Source: an uncultured Cellvibrio sp.
GTDB lineage: Bacteria; Pseudomonadota; Gammaproteobacteria; Pseudomonadales; Cellvibrionaceae
Direction of reading: 5' to 3'
DNA length: 64,000 bases
NCBI GenBank assembly: GCA_946481095.1
Contig: CAMLML010000015.1
Span: forward strand, 1-64,000
Shown here: positions 55,170 to 64,000 of the stretch, one piece after another
How the letters are laid out: each line of letters starts with the position of its first letter
Position numbering within the stretch: position 1 is the stretch's first letter
The notes under the pieces: model-generated
Database searches by the model: none
What the model was told of the DNA's origin: nothing
The model's input: only the letters and a program-made list of their open reading frames with translations
Position numbers and translations under genes: made by a program

Positions 55170-57173
55170 TTACTTCACTTCCGCCTCAAACGGCGAAGCA
55201 GGCAATCCGGCTGCATTGTACAAATTCACACCTTCAGGATTGTCAGCCCAGGCGTAACGAATCCATTTGGGTTCTTTTACTACAGCGGCATCCACAATTA
55301 ATTTATCCTGTTTGATACTGGCGCTAGTCCAAACAAATTTTTTATCTGCACCCGCAATCGCCAGATGTTTAATTTTGTCGCCACGAATGGTTAAACCTTT
55401 TGAATAATTAAACACAACTTCAATTTTTCCCGATTTTAATTTCACTGATTTAACCAATGGTCCAGAGGATACAATTGATTTTTTTCCGTAGACCAATTTC
55501 AATGCGCCCAGCGCCAAACGTTCACCCACATCTTGTTTATTCAGAGGATGTATATCGTTCCACTCCCCCACATCAATACCCACTGCCATAGCGGTATTTT
55601 TTACAGCGAGCAATTCACGCTGCGCTTCACGTAATTCCGCCCATTTACTTTCGGTGGGTTGATCGAACGCTTCCTGGAAATTTACCAATTGCACATAAAG
55701 AAACGGGAAATCGCCTTGATTAAATTGTTTACGCCAATCCGTAATCAAATCTGTCATCAAATAACGGTATTCCGATTTCACCGCTGCGCAGGTTTCACTT
55801 TTGCAAAGGCTGGCAGGTTTACGCAATGCAGAGTCAGCATCAGGTTTCGCCACATTGGATTCACCTTGATACCAAAGCACACCTTTAATTTGCAGAGGTA
55901 ATACAGGGGCCAATTTCGCATTGAACAAACTGGCAGGCTGATAATGCAAAGTAGTGGTTTTATTCATCGGGCCAACAGCAGCAGCGATTTTAAATTTCCA
56001 CTCACCCGCGAGCGAAATTTTTTCATCGCCCAAATCCAAATCATAACGTTTGTCTTTGACGAAACCGGGATTACCGGAATAGCTGGTCACGCGAACACTT
56101 AATGTGTTATCACCTGCTTTTAATAAATTAGCTGGCACCGCATAAATACGCGGTGGATATTGATAACCGGTTTGCCCTATGGATTGACCATTCAAAAACA
56201 CCTGATCGCCATCCACAATACAGCCCAGCCATACAGTTCCGGATTTTTTCGCCTGCTCTGCCGTTAATGAAAAAGTTTTGCGCACCCAAAAGGATCCATT
56301 CGGCAAAATATATCCTTGTTCTTTTAATTTACCGGGAACATTAATTGTTTTCCAAAGGCTGGTATCGAGTTTTTCTGCAGACCAGTTTTGTTGCAACCCT
56401 ACATCCGCTGCTCCAAGTTCACCAAACCATTTATCGTTTGATGCTTTATCTTTGGCGATTGTATCCTGAACAAATTGATCATCTTTGAAAGGGGCCAATT
56501 GTTTCAGGTAATGCGGAAAATTTTTCAAACCTTCTTCGCTGACCCAGGCTTCTGCCGGTGAGCCACCAACAGGCAGAGTAATCAAACCAACTGGTACTCC
56601 AATTTCCTGATGGATTTTACGCATAAAGAAAAATCCAACGCCGGAGAAAGTTGAAATATTCTCAATCGTTGCGGCTTTCCACATACCTTGCTGAAAATCT
56701 TTCTGCGGACCTTTAAACGCGTAAAGTACAGGCACATTAAATTCGCGAATCAACGGAAAATTGGTGGATGAAATCACCTCAGGATATTGATAACGCAAAC
56801 GATGCAAAGGCAATTCAATATTGGATTGACCCGATGCAATCCAAACGTCACCCATCACAATATTCTTGCGAGTGAGTGTATTTTTACCCACAACATTGAG
56901 TTGATAATCACCACCAGCTTTTAATGCAGGGAATTCTACTGACCAGCTGCCATCTTTAGCGATGGTCTTTTTTTCTTTACCAGCAAATTGCACGGTGACG
57001 GTTTCGTTTTCGTCAGCCCAGCCCCAAATTTTGATGGGCTTGTCGCGCTGCAATACCGCACCATCACTTAATACTCGCGGCAAACCAATATCAGCCATTA
57101 CCGACACAGGCAGCAACATCAGCAAGAACATCCACAATAAAAACTGCAGACTAAAGCTTGATATAGTTCTCAT
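55170..57173 (-). CDS. Secreted sialate/carbohydrate O-acetylesterase
   Basis: A 667-aa esterase of the sialate O-acetylesterase family, which removes acetyl groups from sialic acid or plant cell-wall sugars. The signal peptide is MRTISSFSLQFLLW...VMA. The SGNH-type blocks are ASGQSNIELP (nucleophile S117), WYQGESN and WNDIHPL (D540, H542). A galactose-binding beta domain (about residues 270-390) is inserted. Next to a GH74 enzyme in the same genome region, a role in plant polysaccharide use is likely. It follows a DUF3144 gene by 6 bp. Confidence 0.9.
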   Translation of the reverse strand: MRTISSFSLQFLLWMFLLMLLPVSVMADIGLPRVLSDGAVLQRDKPIKIWGWADENETVTVQFAGKEKKTIAKDGSWSVEFPALKAGGDYQLNVVGKNTLTRKNIVMGDVWIASGQSNIELPLHRLRYQYPEVISSTNFPLIREFNVPVLYAFKGPQKDFQQGMWKAATIENISTFSGVGFFFMRKIHQEIGVPVGLITLPVGGSPAEAWVSEEGLKNFPHYLKQLAPFKDDQFVQDTIAKDKASNDKWFGELGAADVGLQQNWSAEKLDTSLWKTINVPGKLKEQGYILPNGSFWVRKTFSLTAEQAKKSGTVWLGCIVDGDQVFLNGQSIGQTGYQYPPRIYAVPANLLKAGDNTLSVRVTSYSGNPGFVKDKRYDLDLGDEKISLAGEWKFKIAAAVGPMNKTTTLHYQPASLFNAKLAPVLPLQIKGVLWYQGESNVAKPDADSALRKPASLCKSETCAAVKSEYRYLMTDLITDWRKQFNQGDFPFLYVQLVNFQEAFDQPTESKWAELREAQRELLAVKNTAMAVGIDVGEWNDIHPLNKQDVGERLALGALKLVYGKKSIVSSGPLVKSVKLKSGKIEVVFNYSKGLTIRGDKIKHLAIAGADKKFVWTSASIKQDKLIVDAAVVKEPKWIRYAWADNPEGVNLYNAAGLPASPFEAEVK

Positions 57174-57179
57174 ATAAAA

Positions 57180-57485
57180 TTATTCCAGATCCGGGGCCAT
57201 TTTGTTGCCTATGTATTGCGTATAATTTTCACGATAATCCTCCAGATGTTCACGCAAAATTTCACGATAACGTCCAGTCAGATAGTTCAGCGCTGAATCC
57301 ACCTCTTCGGCATATTCTTTTTTATCAAGGGATTCATTGGCCACAATAAACGCATTAAATCTCGCTGTTGCATTCAACAATGCAGCACTGACAATACCGG
57401 GATCCGCCTGATCACAGGACTGATTGGCTTGCTCGATGAATTGATCAACAAGATTCCAAAAAACATCTTCATCTTTTTTTGACAT
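57180..57485 (-). CDS. DUF3144-family protein
   Basis: A 101-aa cytoplasmic helical protein of the DUF3144 family. FWNLVDQFIEQANQSCDQADPGIVSAALLNATARFNAFI is the conserved core. The function is unknown in the family. It lies 6 bp ahead of the acetylesterase on the same strand, so the two are probably co-transcribed, though a functional tie is not evident. Confidence 0.88.
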   Translation of the reverse strand: MSKKDEDVFWNLVDQFIEQANQSCDQADPGIVSAALLNATARFNAFIVANESLDKKEYAEEVDSALNYLTGRYREILREHLEDYRENYTQYIGNKMAPDLE

Positions 57486-57526
57486 AAAAACTCTTGGTTA
57501 TTAAATGGATTAATAAATCTTTCATA

Positions 57527-57545
57527 GAGCGCTGCAACAGCGCTC
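57527..57545 (-). terminator. Terminator of the M16 protease gene
   Basis: A perfect 8-bp stem GAGCGCTG/CAGCGCTC with a 3-nt loop, 14 bp after the protease stop on the minus strand. Only short T stretches follow. Confidence 0.65.
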
Positions 57546-57558
57546 CTGTCAGGCCCTG

Positions 57559-60402
57559 TTATTTATTTCCCGCGAAAGGTTTATCCTTGAAATTGGTACC
57601 ACGCATTTGCACTTCTGCATAAGCCGATTGATCCTTAAGCAACAAGGATTGGTATATTTTTATCAAATCAGCTTTAGTCACTTTTTTCAGTGCAGCAGCC
57701 ATTCTGTCGCGTTTATCAAATGTATATTTTCCACTGATAAACTCATCGCGATACCAGTTGGCTTCCTGATAAAAATCAACCGGCTTTTGTAAAATATTGG
57801 CGATGATTGCGTCACGCGCAGCAGTAACTTCCTGTTCGGTTAAAACATCCAATTGCTTCTGGTAATCCTTACGGAATTTATCCATCCGTGTTTTTATTCC
57901 GGATAAATCAGTATTGGAACTTTGTACCAACATAATAAATCCAGGCACATCATCAACAGGATACTGACTGCTGAAAACCACATACCCCAACTGTTCATTG
58001 GTTCTCAATTGAGTGAAAAATGCATTACCAAATATAGCGTCAAACACTTCCACTTGAGCTTGCTGCTCATCCGATTTTGCCGCCATAAACCAGGCTTGCA
58101 ATACCGTACTGTCCGCCAATGCCACATCGTCACGAAATAAAGCTGGCTTTCCCGCAAGGGGGAGCGCATAGCGATTTACCGCGCGCTCTTCCGGTGCGGT
58201 ATTACCGGGTAATTTTTTATGTGCGGTTAACGCCATTTCTTTAACCTGTGCGTCAGTAAAATTACCAACAACCAGAATACGTACCAAGGTATTTTTTACC
58301 AGGTTTGCGTGATATTCCTTGATCTCATCCAGAGTAACTGTTTTGGATGTTGTAATATATTCTTCATCCGTAAATTGAATGACTGAAACCATTCGTCCCA
58401 GTTGTGATAAGGACTGCCTGAACACATGGTCCTTGCGTTTGTTTTCCATTGATTGCTGGAAAGAATCAATGGCTTGATTGAATGCTTCCGGCGAGATATT
58501 CAAATTGACATATTCGGTGACCATCTTATCCAACAACAAGGGTAATTTTGCACTGTAGCCTGAAATATAAATATCCTGTGAATGCCCCGCATTGATGCTA
58601 CTGGATATATTCAGTGAAACACGCGAAGCCTTATCGATCAGACTCATGGTTTGCTTGTTATAAATATCGTTTAACAAATAGGACATAGTACGATTTTTAA
58701 TAGAGTCCTGTACGAATTTGACATTCATCTGCAAATCAATCGCTGCATTGCCTTCCTGGTGGTAATGTTGTGAATGTACCAAAAAGGCTTCGACACCTGG
58801 CTGACTGATAATTTGCTGCGGTTTTTTGTAAGTATTTTCCACAATGGCTGCTGCATCATTGGATAAGAGATCGTTCAACGGCGGCAAATTAAATTTGAAT
58901 TCTTTACCAATTTTTTCCCAGCGTTTGAAATCAGCAGAAGTCAAATTTTCAATCCTGTAAGAGCCATCAAAAAACGGAATTTTTTGATCAACCTTTTCAT
59001 CTGGCGAAACATACCAGATACGCGCACGTTTTTTATCAAGTTGCTTTGCCAGTTTTTTAATCGCAGCTGGATTGTACTTTCCATAGTAGTAATCAGAATT
59101 CAATAAATGTGCAACAGGATACTTGAATTGTGCCATGGATAAATCAACAGCCTGATTCAAGGGTTGTGGTTTGGGACCATAATTAAAATTCTTTTCGGCT
59201 ATGGCTTTAAATTCAGTGTAATAGCTTTTATTGATGCCTTTTTTGCGGATTAAATCAACGTAGTTAAAAATGGCTGCAATTATTTTGTCCTGCTGTTGCA
59301 ATCCTGCGTCAGTTAAATCGACCATGACTCGCAAATAACCATCAGGACCATAATTTTCGCTATCAATTTGTGCAGTTACATTTTTTGCCAGCCCCAGGTT
59401 ACGCAATTCTTTGCAAAGGGTTCCAGGCTCTTCGGATGTCAATAATTGATGGATATAGGCATCAGGTTTTGATCGCCAATCTTTATGTGTGGATTGAATA
59501 GGAAAATCAATAAATAAAACCTTCATGTCTTTAATGGATTGGTAATGAAGCGCTTTACCCATTTGTACTTTGGTTAAACCAGGAACGGTGATTGCGGGCA
59601 GTTCTACATTTTTATTAGGCACAGCCGAAAAGTGTTTTATCGCCAAAGCTTTCAACTCTGGCAGGCTTTGCTTGCCAACCAAAGTCAACTTCATAATATT
59701 GGCTGAATAGTAAGTCTGGTAAAAATCTTTCAATGCTTTTTGTAATTCTGAATCCGGTTTGTCTTTCAATGTATCCAGATTGCCAATATTGAATTTAGCT
59801 GCAGGACTTGCGGGGTTTGCTGTTACACCTTCCAGCGCAAATAAATTCCAGCCATCCTGAGCTTTTTGCAAAGACCATTCATTATTCACTGCGTTGCGTT
59901 CTTTATCACTGTAATGCGGATCAAAAGTTGGTTTCTTGAAATAGTCACTGAATCTGTCCAAAGCCTCGTCAAGTTTTGCTGCATTGATTTGAAACATGTA
60001 ATTGGTTCTATCAAATGCGGTAAATGCATTGGTCATACCACCATTAGCCTGGGTATATTTCATAAAACCGCTGGGCTCAGGGTATTTTTCTGTACCTAAA
60101 AACAACATATGTTCCAGATAATGCGCCAGACCCATTTGATTTTTTGGATCTTGCGCACTGCCCACTCCGACAGCTAATGATGCAGCAGCATTTTCCAGGC
60201 TGGGGTCAGATACCAATACAACCTGCATACCGTTATCAAGCAACAATGCTGAATATTGTCGATCATCATTTTGGCTTTTCACCAAGGTGATTGTTTCGGG
60301 ATTGACAGCCTGTTTGACAGCTTTGGCTGTCTGCGCACCGCTTAAGCCTATCCCGCCAATCAACAAACAGCTTAATAAAACTATTTTTTGCATATTCAAC
60401 AT
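57559..60402 (-). CDS. Periplasmic M16 insulinase-type metalloprotease
   Basis: A 947-aa zinc protease of the pitrilysin/insulysin type. The N-terminus MLNMQKIVLLSCLLIGGIGLSG is a signal peptide, so it acts in the periplasm. The inverted zinc motif is HYLEH (H94, E97, H98) and the third ligand is E175 in NNEWSL. Four M16 repeats, as in Ptr of E. coli, account for the length. It should degrade small peptides to amino acids. It is transcribed alone, with its own terminator. Confidence 0.95.
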   Translation of the reverse strand: MLNMQKIVLLSCLLIGGIGLSGAQTAKAVKQAVNPETITLVKSQNDDRQYSALLLDNGMQVVLVSDPSLENAAASLAVGVGSAQDPKNQMGLAHYLEHMLFLGTEKYPEPSGFMKYTQANGGMTNAFTAFDRTNYMFQINAAKLDEALDRFSDYFKKPTFDPHYSDKERNAVNNEWSLQKAQDGWNLFALEGVTANPASPAAKFNIGNLDTLKDKPDSELQKALKDFYQTYYSANIMKLTLVGKQSLPELKALAIKHFSAVPNKNVELPAITVPGLTKVQMGKALHYQSIKDMKVLFIDFPIQSTHKDWRSKPDAYIHQLLTSEEPGTLCKELRNLGLAKNVTAQIDSENYGPDGYLRVMVDLTDAGLQQQDKIIAAIFNYVDLIRKKGINKSYYTEFKAIAEKNFNYGPKPQPLNQAVDLSMAQFKYPVAHLLNSDYYYGKYNPAAIKKLAKQLDKKRARIWYVSPDEKVDQKIPFFDGSYRIENLTSADFKRWEKIGKEFKFNLPPLNDLLSNDAAAIVENTYKKPQQIISQPGVEAFLVHSQHYHQEGNAAIDLQMNVKFVQDSIKNRTMSYLLNDIYNKQTMSLIDKASRVSLNISSSINAGHSQDIYISGYSAKLPLLLDKMVTEYVNLNISPEAFNQAIDSFQQSMENKRKDHVFRQSLSQLGRMVSVIQFTDEEYITTSKTVTLDEIKEYHANLVKNTLVRILVVGNFTDAQVKEMALTAHKKLPGNTAPEERAVNRYALPLAGKPALFRDDVALADSTVLQAWFMAAKSDEQQAQVEVFDAIFGNAFFTQLRTNEQLGYVVFSSQYPVDDVPGFIMLVQSSNTDLSGIKTRMDKFRKDYQKQLDVLTEQEVTAARDAIIANILQKPVDFYQEANWYRDEFISGKYTFDKRDRMAAALKKVTKADLIKIYQSLLLKDQSAYAEVQMRGTNFKDKPFAGNK

Positions 60403-60618
60403 CTTTCTTTTCCTGTGAATTAACGTTTCAAATGACGACAGCCGTTGAGTTTAACCTGTTCAATCCTCGCCAACAAAGTATGTTTGTTATTACGACAGCT
60501 CACCCGATATATCGTTACCCGTCACTGCTAAATAGTATCTTGATTTACCGAAAAGGAGATGACGGCAAATCCGCTTTTCGTCTATGCTTCAAAAGACAAA
60601 TTGCACAGCTTGATAATT

Positions 60619-61533
60619 ATGATTAAAAAGTTGAACTCACACATTGTCTCCATATGGCTTTGCTACTTAACGGTGTGTTTTGCTTTATGTTTCACATCCA
60701 AAAGCCATAGTGAAGCATTGGTTGTGATGCATCTTGCTCCTGACTCCACACAGGATAAAAGGCTAAATTACAGTACTGAACTGATCAAACTGGCATTAAA
60801 TAAAACATTAAAACCTGGTGAAGTGATTCAATACAAAAGCATTCCCACATCGAGCTCCGCACGCGCCAGATCACTGCTGAACAGCAACAAATACCCCAAC
60901 CTGATTTTACCCCTTAGTTACGAAGACAATATGCGGGAATCCTCGATTGATTACATTCCCTTCCCCACCGAGCTGGGTGCTCTGAGTTATCGTATCTGTT
61001 TCGTAAGCCCAAAATTTTTTCACAGTCAAAAAAAAATCCAATCAATAACAGATTTAAAATCCCGGACTTTCGCCACTGGTATAGGCTGGCCTGATAGCCA
61101 TGTATTAAAAGCAAATCAATTTCAGATCATTGAAGTCAGCAAGTATGAAAATATTTTTAAAATGCTATTCAACAGTCGCTTTGATTTTTTTTGCCGGGGT
61201 ATAGGTGAAGTATTAAACGAATTTGTCACCTACGGCCCGACATATCAACTGCAATATGACAAGTCGTTCCTTCTTCATTATCCCATGCCCCGCTTTTTCT
61301 TCTTACACAACACCAATCAGCAACTTAAACAACGGTTAACAACCGGATTACTTGCAGCTTATGCAGATGGCTCCCTGATGCAATTATGGAAAAAGCATTA
61401 TGCCGAAAGCGTAAAATTCAGCACCCCCAAAGGCCGAACCTTGTTTTTTTTAGAAAACAAACGAATCCAGAATATCAACATGGAATATAAAAAATACCTC
61501 CTCCCTCTTGAAGCTTATGAGTCATTACACTAA
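60619..61533 (+). CDS. Periplasmic type-II binding-like protein (paralogue B)
   Basis: A 304-aa secreted protein with signal peptide ending SKSHSEA. It has the same type-II binding fold as the gene at 49889. Signature segments are GIGWPDSHVL, IFKMLFNSRFDFFCRGIGEVLNE, PMPRFFFLHN and GLLAAYADGSLMQLW. ATG 60619 gives a normal signal peptide; the longer frame adds 20 unlikely residues. No ABC permease or ATPase is linked. A close tandem copy follows after 104 bp. Ligand unknown. Confidence 0.8.
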   Translation: MIKKLNSHIVSIWLCYLTVCFALCFTSKSHSEALVVMHLAPDSTQDKRLNYSTELIKLALNKTLKPGEVIQYKSIPTSSSARARSLLNSNKYPNLILPLSYEDNMRESSIDYIPFPTELGALSYRICFVSPKFFHSQKKIQSITDLKSRTFATGIGWPDSHVLKANQFQIIEVSKYENIFKMLFNSRFDFFCRGIGEVLNEFVTYGPTYQLQYDKSFLLHYPMPRFFFLHNTNQQLKQRLTTGLLAAYADGSLMQLWKKHYAESVKFSTPKGRTLFFLENKRIQNINMEYKKYLLPLEAYESLH

Positions 61534-61637
61534 TTAATACACCGACCCATGGCGTAAAAAACAACATGAATTTATACTGACCTCGTTGCATTATTGCCTT
61601 ACTTCAGGATATGGATGCTCAAACGAGGGCATATCTT

Positions 61638-62543
61638 ATGATGAGAAAATTGATCAGCTGCCATAAACCTGTCAAATATTTTCTATCGACCCTGATGCTG
61701 ATGTTGTTGTGCCAAAAGTCTGCCGCCGATGTTATCACCGTGATGCACAGGGCGCCGGATTCTGAAAACGACAAACGCCAGGAATACAACACAGCACTGC
61801 TCAAATTGGCCTTGGGAAAAACCCTGAAGCCCGGTGAACAAATAGAATATAAAAGTATTCCACAAGTCAGCCTGGCCCGTGCGAGATCTCTCCTTAATAC
61901 CAACAAGTTCCCCAATCTGGTGATGGAACTCACCTATGAAGATGAGATAACCCAAAACTCCTCGATTGATTACATTCCCTTTCCGATTGAATTGGGCGCA
62001 CTCAGTTACCGTATTTGTTTTGTTAGTCCACAATTCATCAACAGCCAGGAAAAAATTAACACTGTAGAAGACTTAAAGAAAAAAAGTTACGCCACAGGTA
62101 TTGGCTGGGCAGAAAGTTATATTTTTAGAGAAAACCAATTGCGCGTGGTTGAAGTAAATAGCTATGAAAATATCTTCAAAATGTTATTCAATAACCGGTT
62201 TGATTTTTTTTGTCGCGGTATCAGTGAAGTATATCAAGAATATCAAACTTTTGGTTCCCACTATCGATTGCATATTGATAAGACATTTTTAATTCATTAC
62301 GAAATCCCTCGATTCTTTTATTTAAACAAGAGTAATCAAGAGCTAAAACATCGATTGGAATCCGGGTTAACAATAGCATTCAACGACGGCTCCCTGCGAA
62401 AGTTATGGAATCAACATTTTGCAGAAAGCATCAAATTCGCATCGTTGAAAAATCGTCAATTATTTGAGCTCGATAATAATCATATCCAAAATATCAATCA
62501 TGATTATAGAAAATACTTGTTACCACTGGATGCCTATGACTGA
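61638..62543 (+). CDS. Periplasmic type-II binding-like protein (paralogue C)
   Basis: A 301-aa tandem copy of the preceding gene. Many long blocks match, such as SSIDYIPFP.ELGALSYRICFVSP and ENIFKMLFN.RFDFFCRGI.EV. The signal peptide ends KSAAD. ATG 61638 is favoured by GAGGG nine bases upstream; ATG 61611 has only a too-close AGGAT. The residue after GIGW is A instead of P, unlike the other two. It is convergent with an ABC-2 exporter operon, 16 bp apart. Confidence 0.8.
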   Translation: MMRKLISCHKPVKYFLSTLMLMLLCQKSAADVITVMHRAPDSENDKRQEYNTALLKLALGKTLKPGEQIEYKSIPQVSLARARSLLNTNKFPNLVMELTYEDEITQNSSIDYIPFPIELGALSYRICFVSPQFINSQEKINTVEDLKKKSYATGIGWAESYIFRENQLRVVEVNSYENIFKMLFNNRFDFFCRGISEVYQEYQTFGSHYRLHIDKTFLIHYEIPRFFYLNKSNQELKHRLESGLTIAFNDGSLRKLWNQHFAESIKFASLKNRQLFELDNNHIQNINHDYRKYLLPLDAYD

Positions 62544-62559
62544 TTCACAGGCAAATTCT

Positions 62560-63423
62560 CTATATCTCATACCGATTATTACGCAACCAAATACTCGCTG
62601 CTATAAACAACCCGCCTATACCCAAGCTAAACAAAAAATGTCTGATAAAATCACTCTGTAATACAAAAACTTCTTTCAATACAAAAGCAGATTTTATATC
62701 AACCAACATATTTTTATAGAGTTGCAACAAAGTTACAACACCTATAGTTAAATTAATGCGCCCAAGTAACAAATCAATTAACACCAGTAACATAGGAACA
62801 CCGAATGCTATTGCCATGGGAAATCTTTTGGAAATAGCAGATATGAAAATAAAATAACCTATGAGTGGTAACATAAACAACATACCCAATAAATTATCAC
62901 GGTAAATCTCCAAAGGTATGAGTAATGCGCTGAAATCTGTTATTGCAGGTGAAACAACAAATGACGAATTTGCGCTAAAAAACAATACCGAACCCAAGAC
63001 AGCAAATAACAAGGACACCACTTGATTAATACATAAAAGAAAAGTAGGCACCACAATCGCAACCACAAACACTTTTATTAACACGTTTACAGTTTCGCTG
63101 ACTGGCATGGATCGCCAAAATAAAATTTGTTTACTTTTACGATCTTCATATAAAGAATTTAACAGGTAATTAATTAACACAAACGTGTAAACCAACAACA
63201 TAATTGCACAATTTGCATACATAAACTCCATAATAAAACTATTTAATCTCAATTCCGATTCAGGAAATTCTTTTCGAACAAACATCCAGTAATATGCAAA
63301 TCCGGTACAAAATAGAGTAAACAAACCAGACAAAATTAACGGCACATAGACCATGCCCAATTTATATTCCAATATTTCCCGCTTCAATTGCGCAACAAAC
63401 TGATTCATCTTGATATTGCTCAT
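62560..63423 (-). CDS. ABC-2 type transporter permease
   Basis: A 287-aa inner-membrane protein with six hydrophobic segments, the typical permease of an ABC-2 exporter. Conserved text includes YLLNSLYEDRKSKQILFWRSMPVSETVNVLIKVFV, as in YtrC/GldF-like permeases. It overlaps the stop of the preceding ATPase gene by 4 bp (ATGA type), so translation is coupled. The exported substrate is unknown. Confidence 0.88.
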   Translation of the reverse strand: MSNIKMNQFVAQLKREILEYKLGMVYVPLILSGLFTLFCTGFAYYWMFVRKEFPESELRLNSFIMEFMYANCAIMLLVYTFVLINYLLNSLYEDRKSKQILFWRSMPVSETVNVLIKVFVVAIVVPTFLLCINQVVSLLFAVLGSVLFFSANSSFVVSPAITDFSALLIPLEIYRDNLLGMLFMLPLIGYFIFISAISKRFPMAIAFGVPMLLVLIDLLLGRINLTIGVVTLLQLYKNMLVDIKSAFVLKEVFVLQSDFIRHFLFSLGIGGLFIAASIWLRNNRYEI

Positions 63424-64000
63424 TGGTTTACCTGGCTCTTGATTTTTGCTACGAATATATCGGCCAAATCCGGTTTTTTTATTTTTCCGATACTGCTCAA
63501 TTTTTCTATCGATTTACCTTGGTAGATCATACAGAATCCACCCAAAGTACTACGGAAATCCAGTGGTGATTCCGCCAATGCGGCGTCCTTTTGTTCAAAA
63601 CTGATCTCAAGCTCAACAAACTGCCTGGCTACCTCGTCCATGGATTCATTTAAAATAATTTTTCCGTCATTGATAAAAATCAAATCCGTCAAAACCTCTT
63701 CGATTTCTTCTACCTGATGAGTGGTAATTAAAATGGTTTTCTGTGCATCGTAGTAATCATTCAACAAAGATGCATAAAATTGCTTTCGATAAATAATATC
63801 CAACCCCAATGTTGGTTCATCCAACACCAGTAACTTGCTATCGATCGCCATAATTAATGCCAGATGAAGTTGTACGACCATGCCCTTGGACAGGGTTGAA
63901 ACAAGTTTTTTCTGTTCCACCTTTGAGTTTTGTAAAAACCCAAGACATTTTTCCCTTGAAAATCGTGGATGCACCCCTGCTACATAGTCGATCATTTGTT
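63420..64000 (-). CDS. ABC transporter ATPase, N-terminus beyond window
   Basis: The C-terminal part, at least 191 residues, of an ABC-2 exporter ATPase. The signature is STLSKGMVVQLHLAL (a changed LSKGM form of LSGGQ), Walker B is LLVLDEPTLGLD and the H-loop is ILITTHQVEEIEE. The Walker A part lies to the right of the window edge. It is translated just ahead of the permease, as in YtrB/YtrC-type pairs, often headed by a GntR regulator, which cannot be seen here. Confidence 0.9.
   Translation of the reverse strand, partial: QMIDYVAGVHPRFSREKCLGFLQNSKVEQKKLVSTLSKGMVVQLHLALIMAIDSKLLVLDEPTLGLDIIYRKQFYASLLNDYYDAQKTILITTHQVEEIEEVLTDLIFINDGKIILNESMDEVARQFVELEISFEQKDAALAESPLDFRSTLGGFCMIYQGKSIEKLSSIGKIKKPDLADIFVAKIKSQVNQ

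Noticed and set aside
60432..60626. 64-codon plus-strand frame upstream of paralogue B
   Set aside because: No ribosome site, no recognisable composition, and it overlaps the start of the binding-like gene.

Overview
The window looks like a chromosomal segment of a free-living, polysaccharide-degrading gammaproteobacterium, most likely Cellvibrio or a close relative. The clues are the conserved block rplM-rpsI-petA-petB/C-sspB, a secreted GH74-type xyloglucanase-like enzyme, a sialate/xylan-type O-acetylesterase, a vSGLT-like sugar symporter, many c-di-GMP enzymes and moderate-to-low GC. Taxonomy is inferred from gene content, not from an alignment. There is no prophage, integron, CRISPR array or insertion sequence. 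The dispersed elements are short palindromic intergenic repeats.

Layout. 1-10.6 kb: two tandem tRNA-Lys genes (the first cut by the window edge), a MASE1-GAF-GGDEF-EAL enzyme, an unrecognised membrane-anchored coiled-coil protein, queC and queE (7-deazaguanine synthesis), a STAS protein divergent from a second GGDEF-EAL enzyme, and tcdA. 10.6-14.1 kb: a sugar-oxidation operon (FadR-type regulator, aldose-dehydrogenase-like SDR, Na+/sugar symporter). 14.2-21.1 kb: phosphate locus pstS / pstC-pstA-pstB-phoU with PhoB sites. 21.2-25.7 kb: sspB, fused cytochrome b/c1, Rieske protein, S9 and L13. 26.1-29.5 kb: nitrate-type ABC transporter nrtABD. 29.7-32.9 kb: FHA protein, GH74 enzyme, small lipoprotein. 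33-37.3 kb: serB, an SMP-family protein and an OlsF-like ornithine-lipid synthase. 37.3-45.8 kb: patatin/NfeD/stomatin operon, LicD, fadD, Nudix hydrolase, NIF3-like protein, serA, serC. 46-55 kb: envelope and glycan genes (FlgT-like protein, PMT-family glycosyltransferase, PA14 protein, periplasmic binding-like protein, hydrolase, RDD protein, glycosyltransferase, flavoprotein). 55-64 kb: acetylesterase, DUF3144 protein, M16 protease, two tandem binding-like paralogues, and an ABC-2 exporter cut by the right edge.

How it fits together. The clearest regulatory story is phosphate starvation. pstS and pstC each carry two head-to-head Pho boxes with exactly the same 8-nt gap; at pstS the pair is a perfect 19-bp inverted repeat. 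A further three-heptamer Pho-like site lies in front of the olsF-like gene, which would make phosphorus-free ornithine lipid. That site is followed by a hairpin that appears to hide the olsF ribosome binding site in read-through transcripts. All three sites have a -10-like hexamer exactly 10 nt downstream. Serine biosynthesis (serA, serC, serB) is scattered over 13 kb. A tight three-gene operon (PMT glycosyltransferase, PA14 protein, binding-like protein) is the best candidate for an undescribed envelope-glycan function. sspA, normally next to sspB, is absent. A two-part GC-rich palindromic repeat occurs five times between genes.
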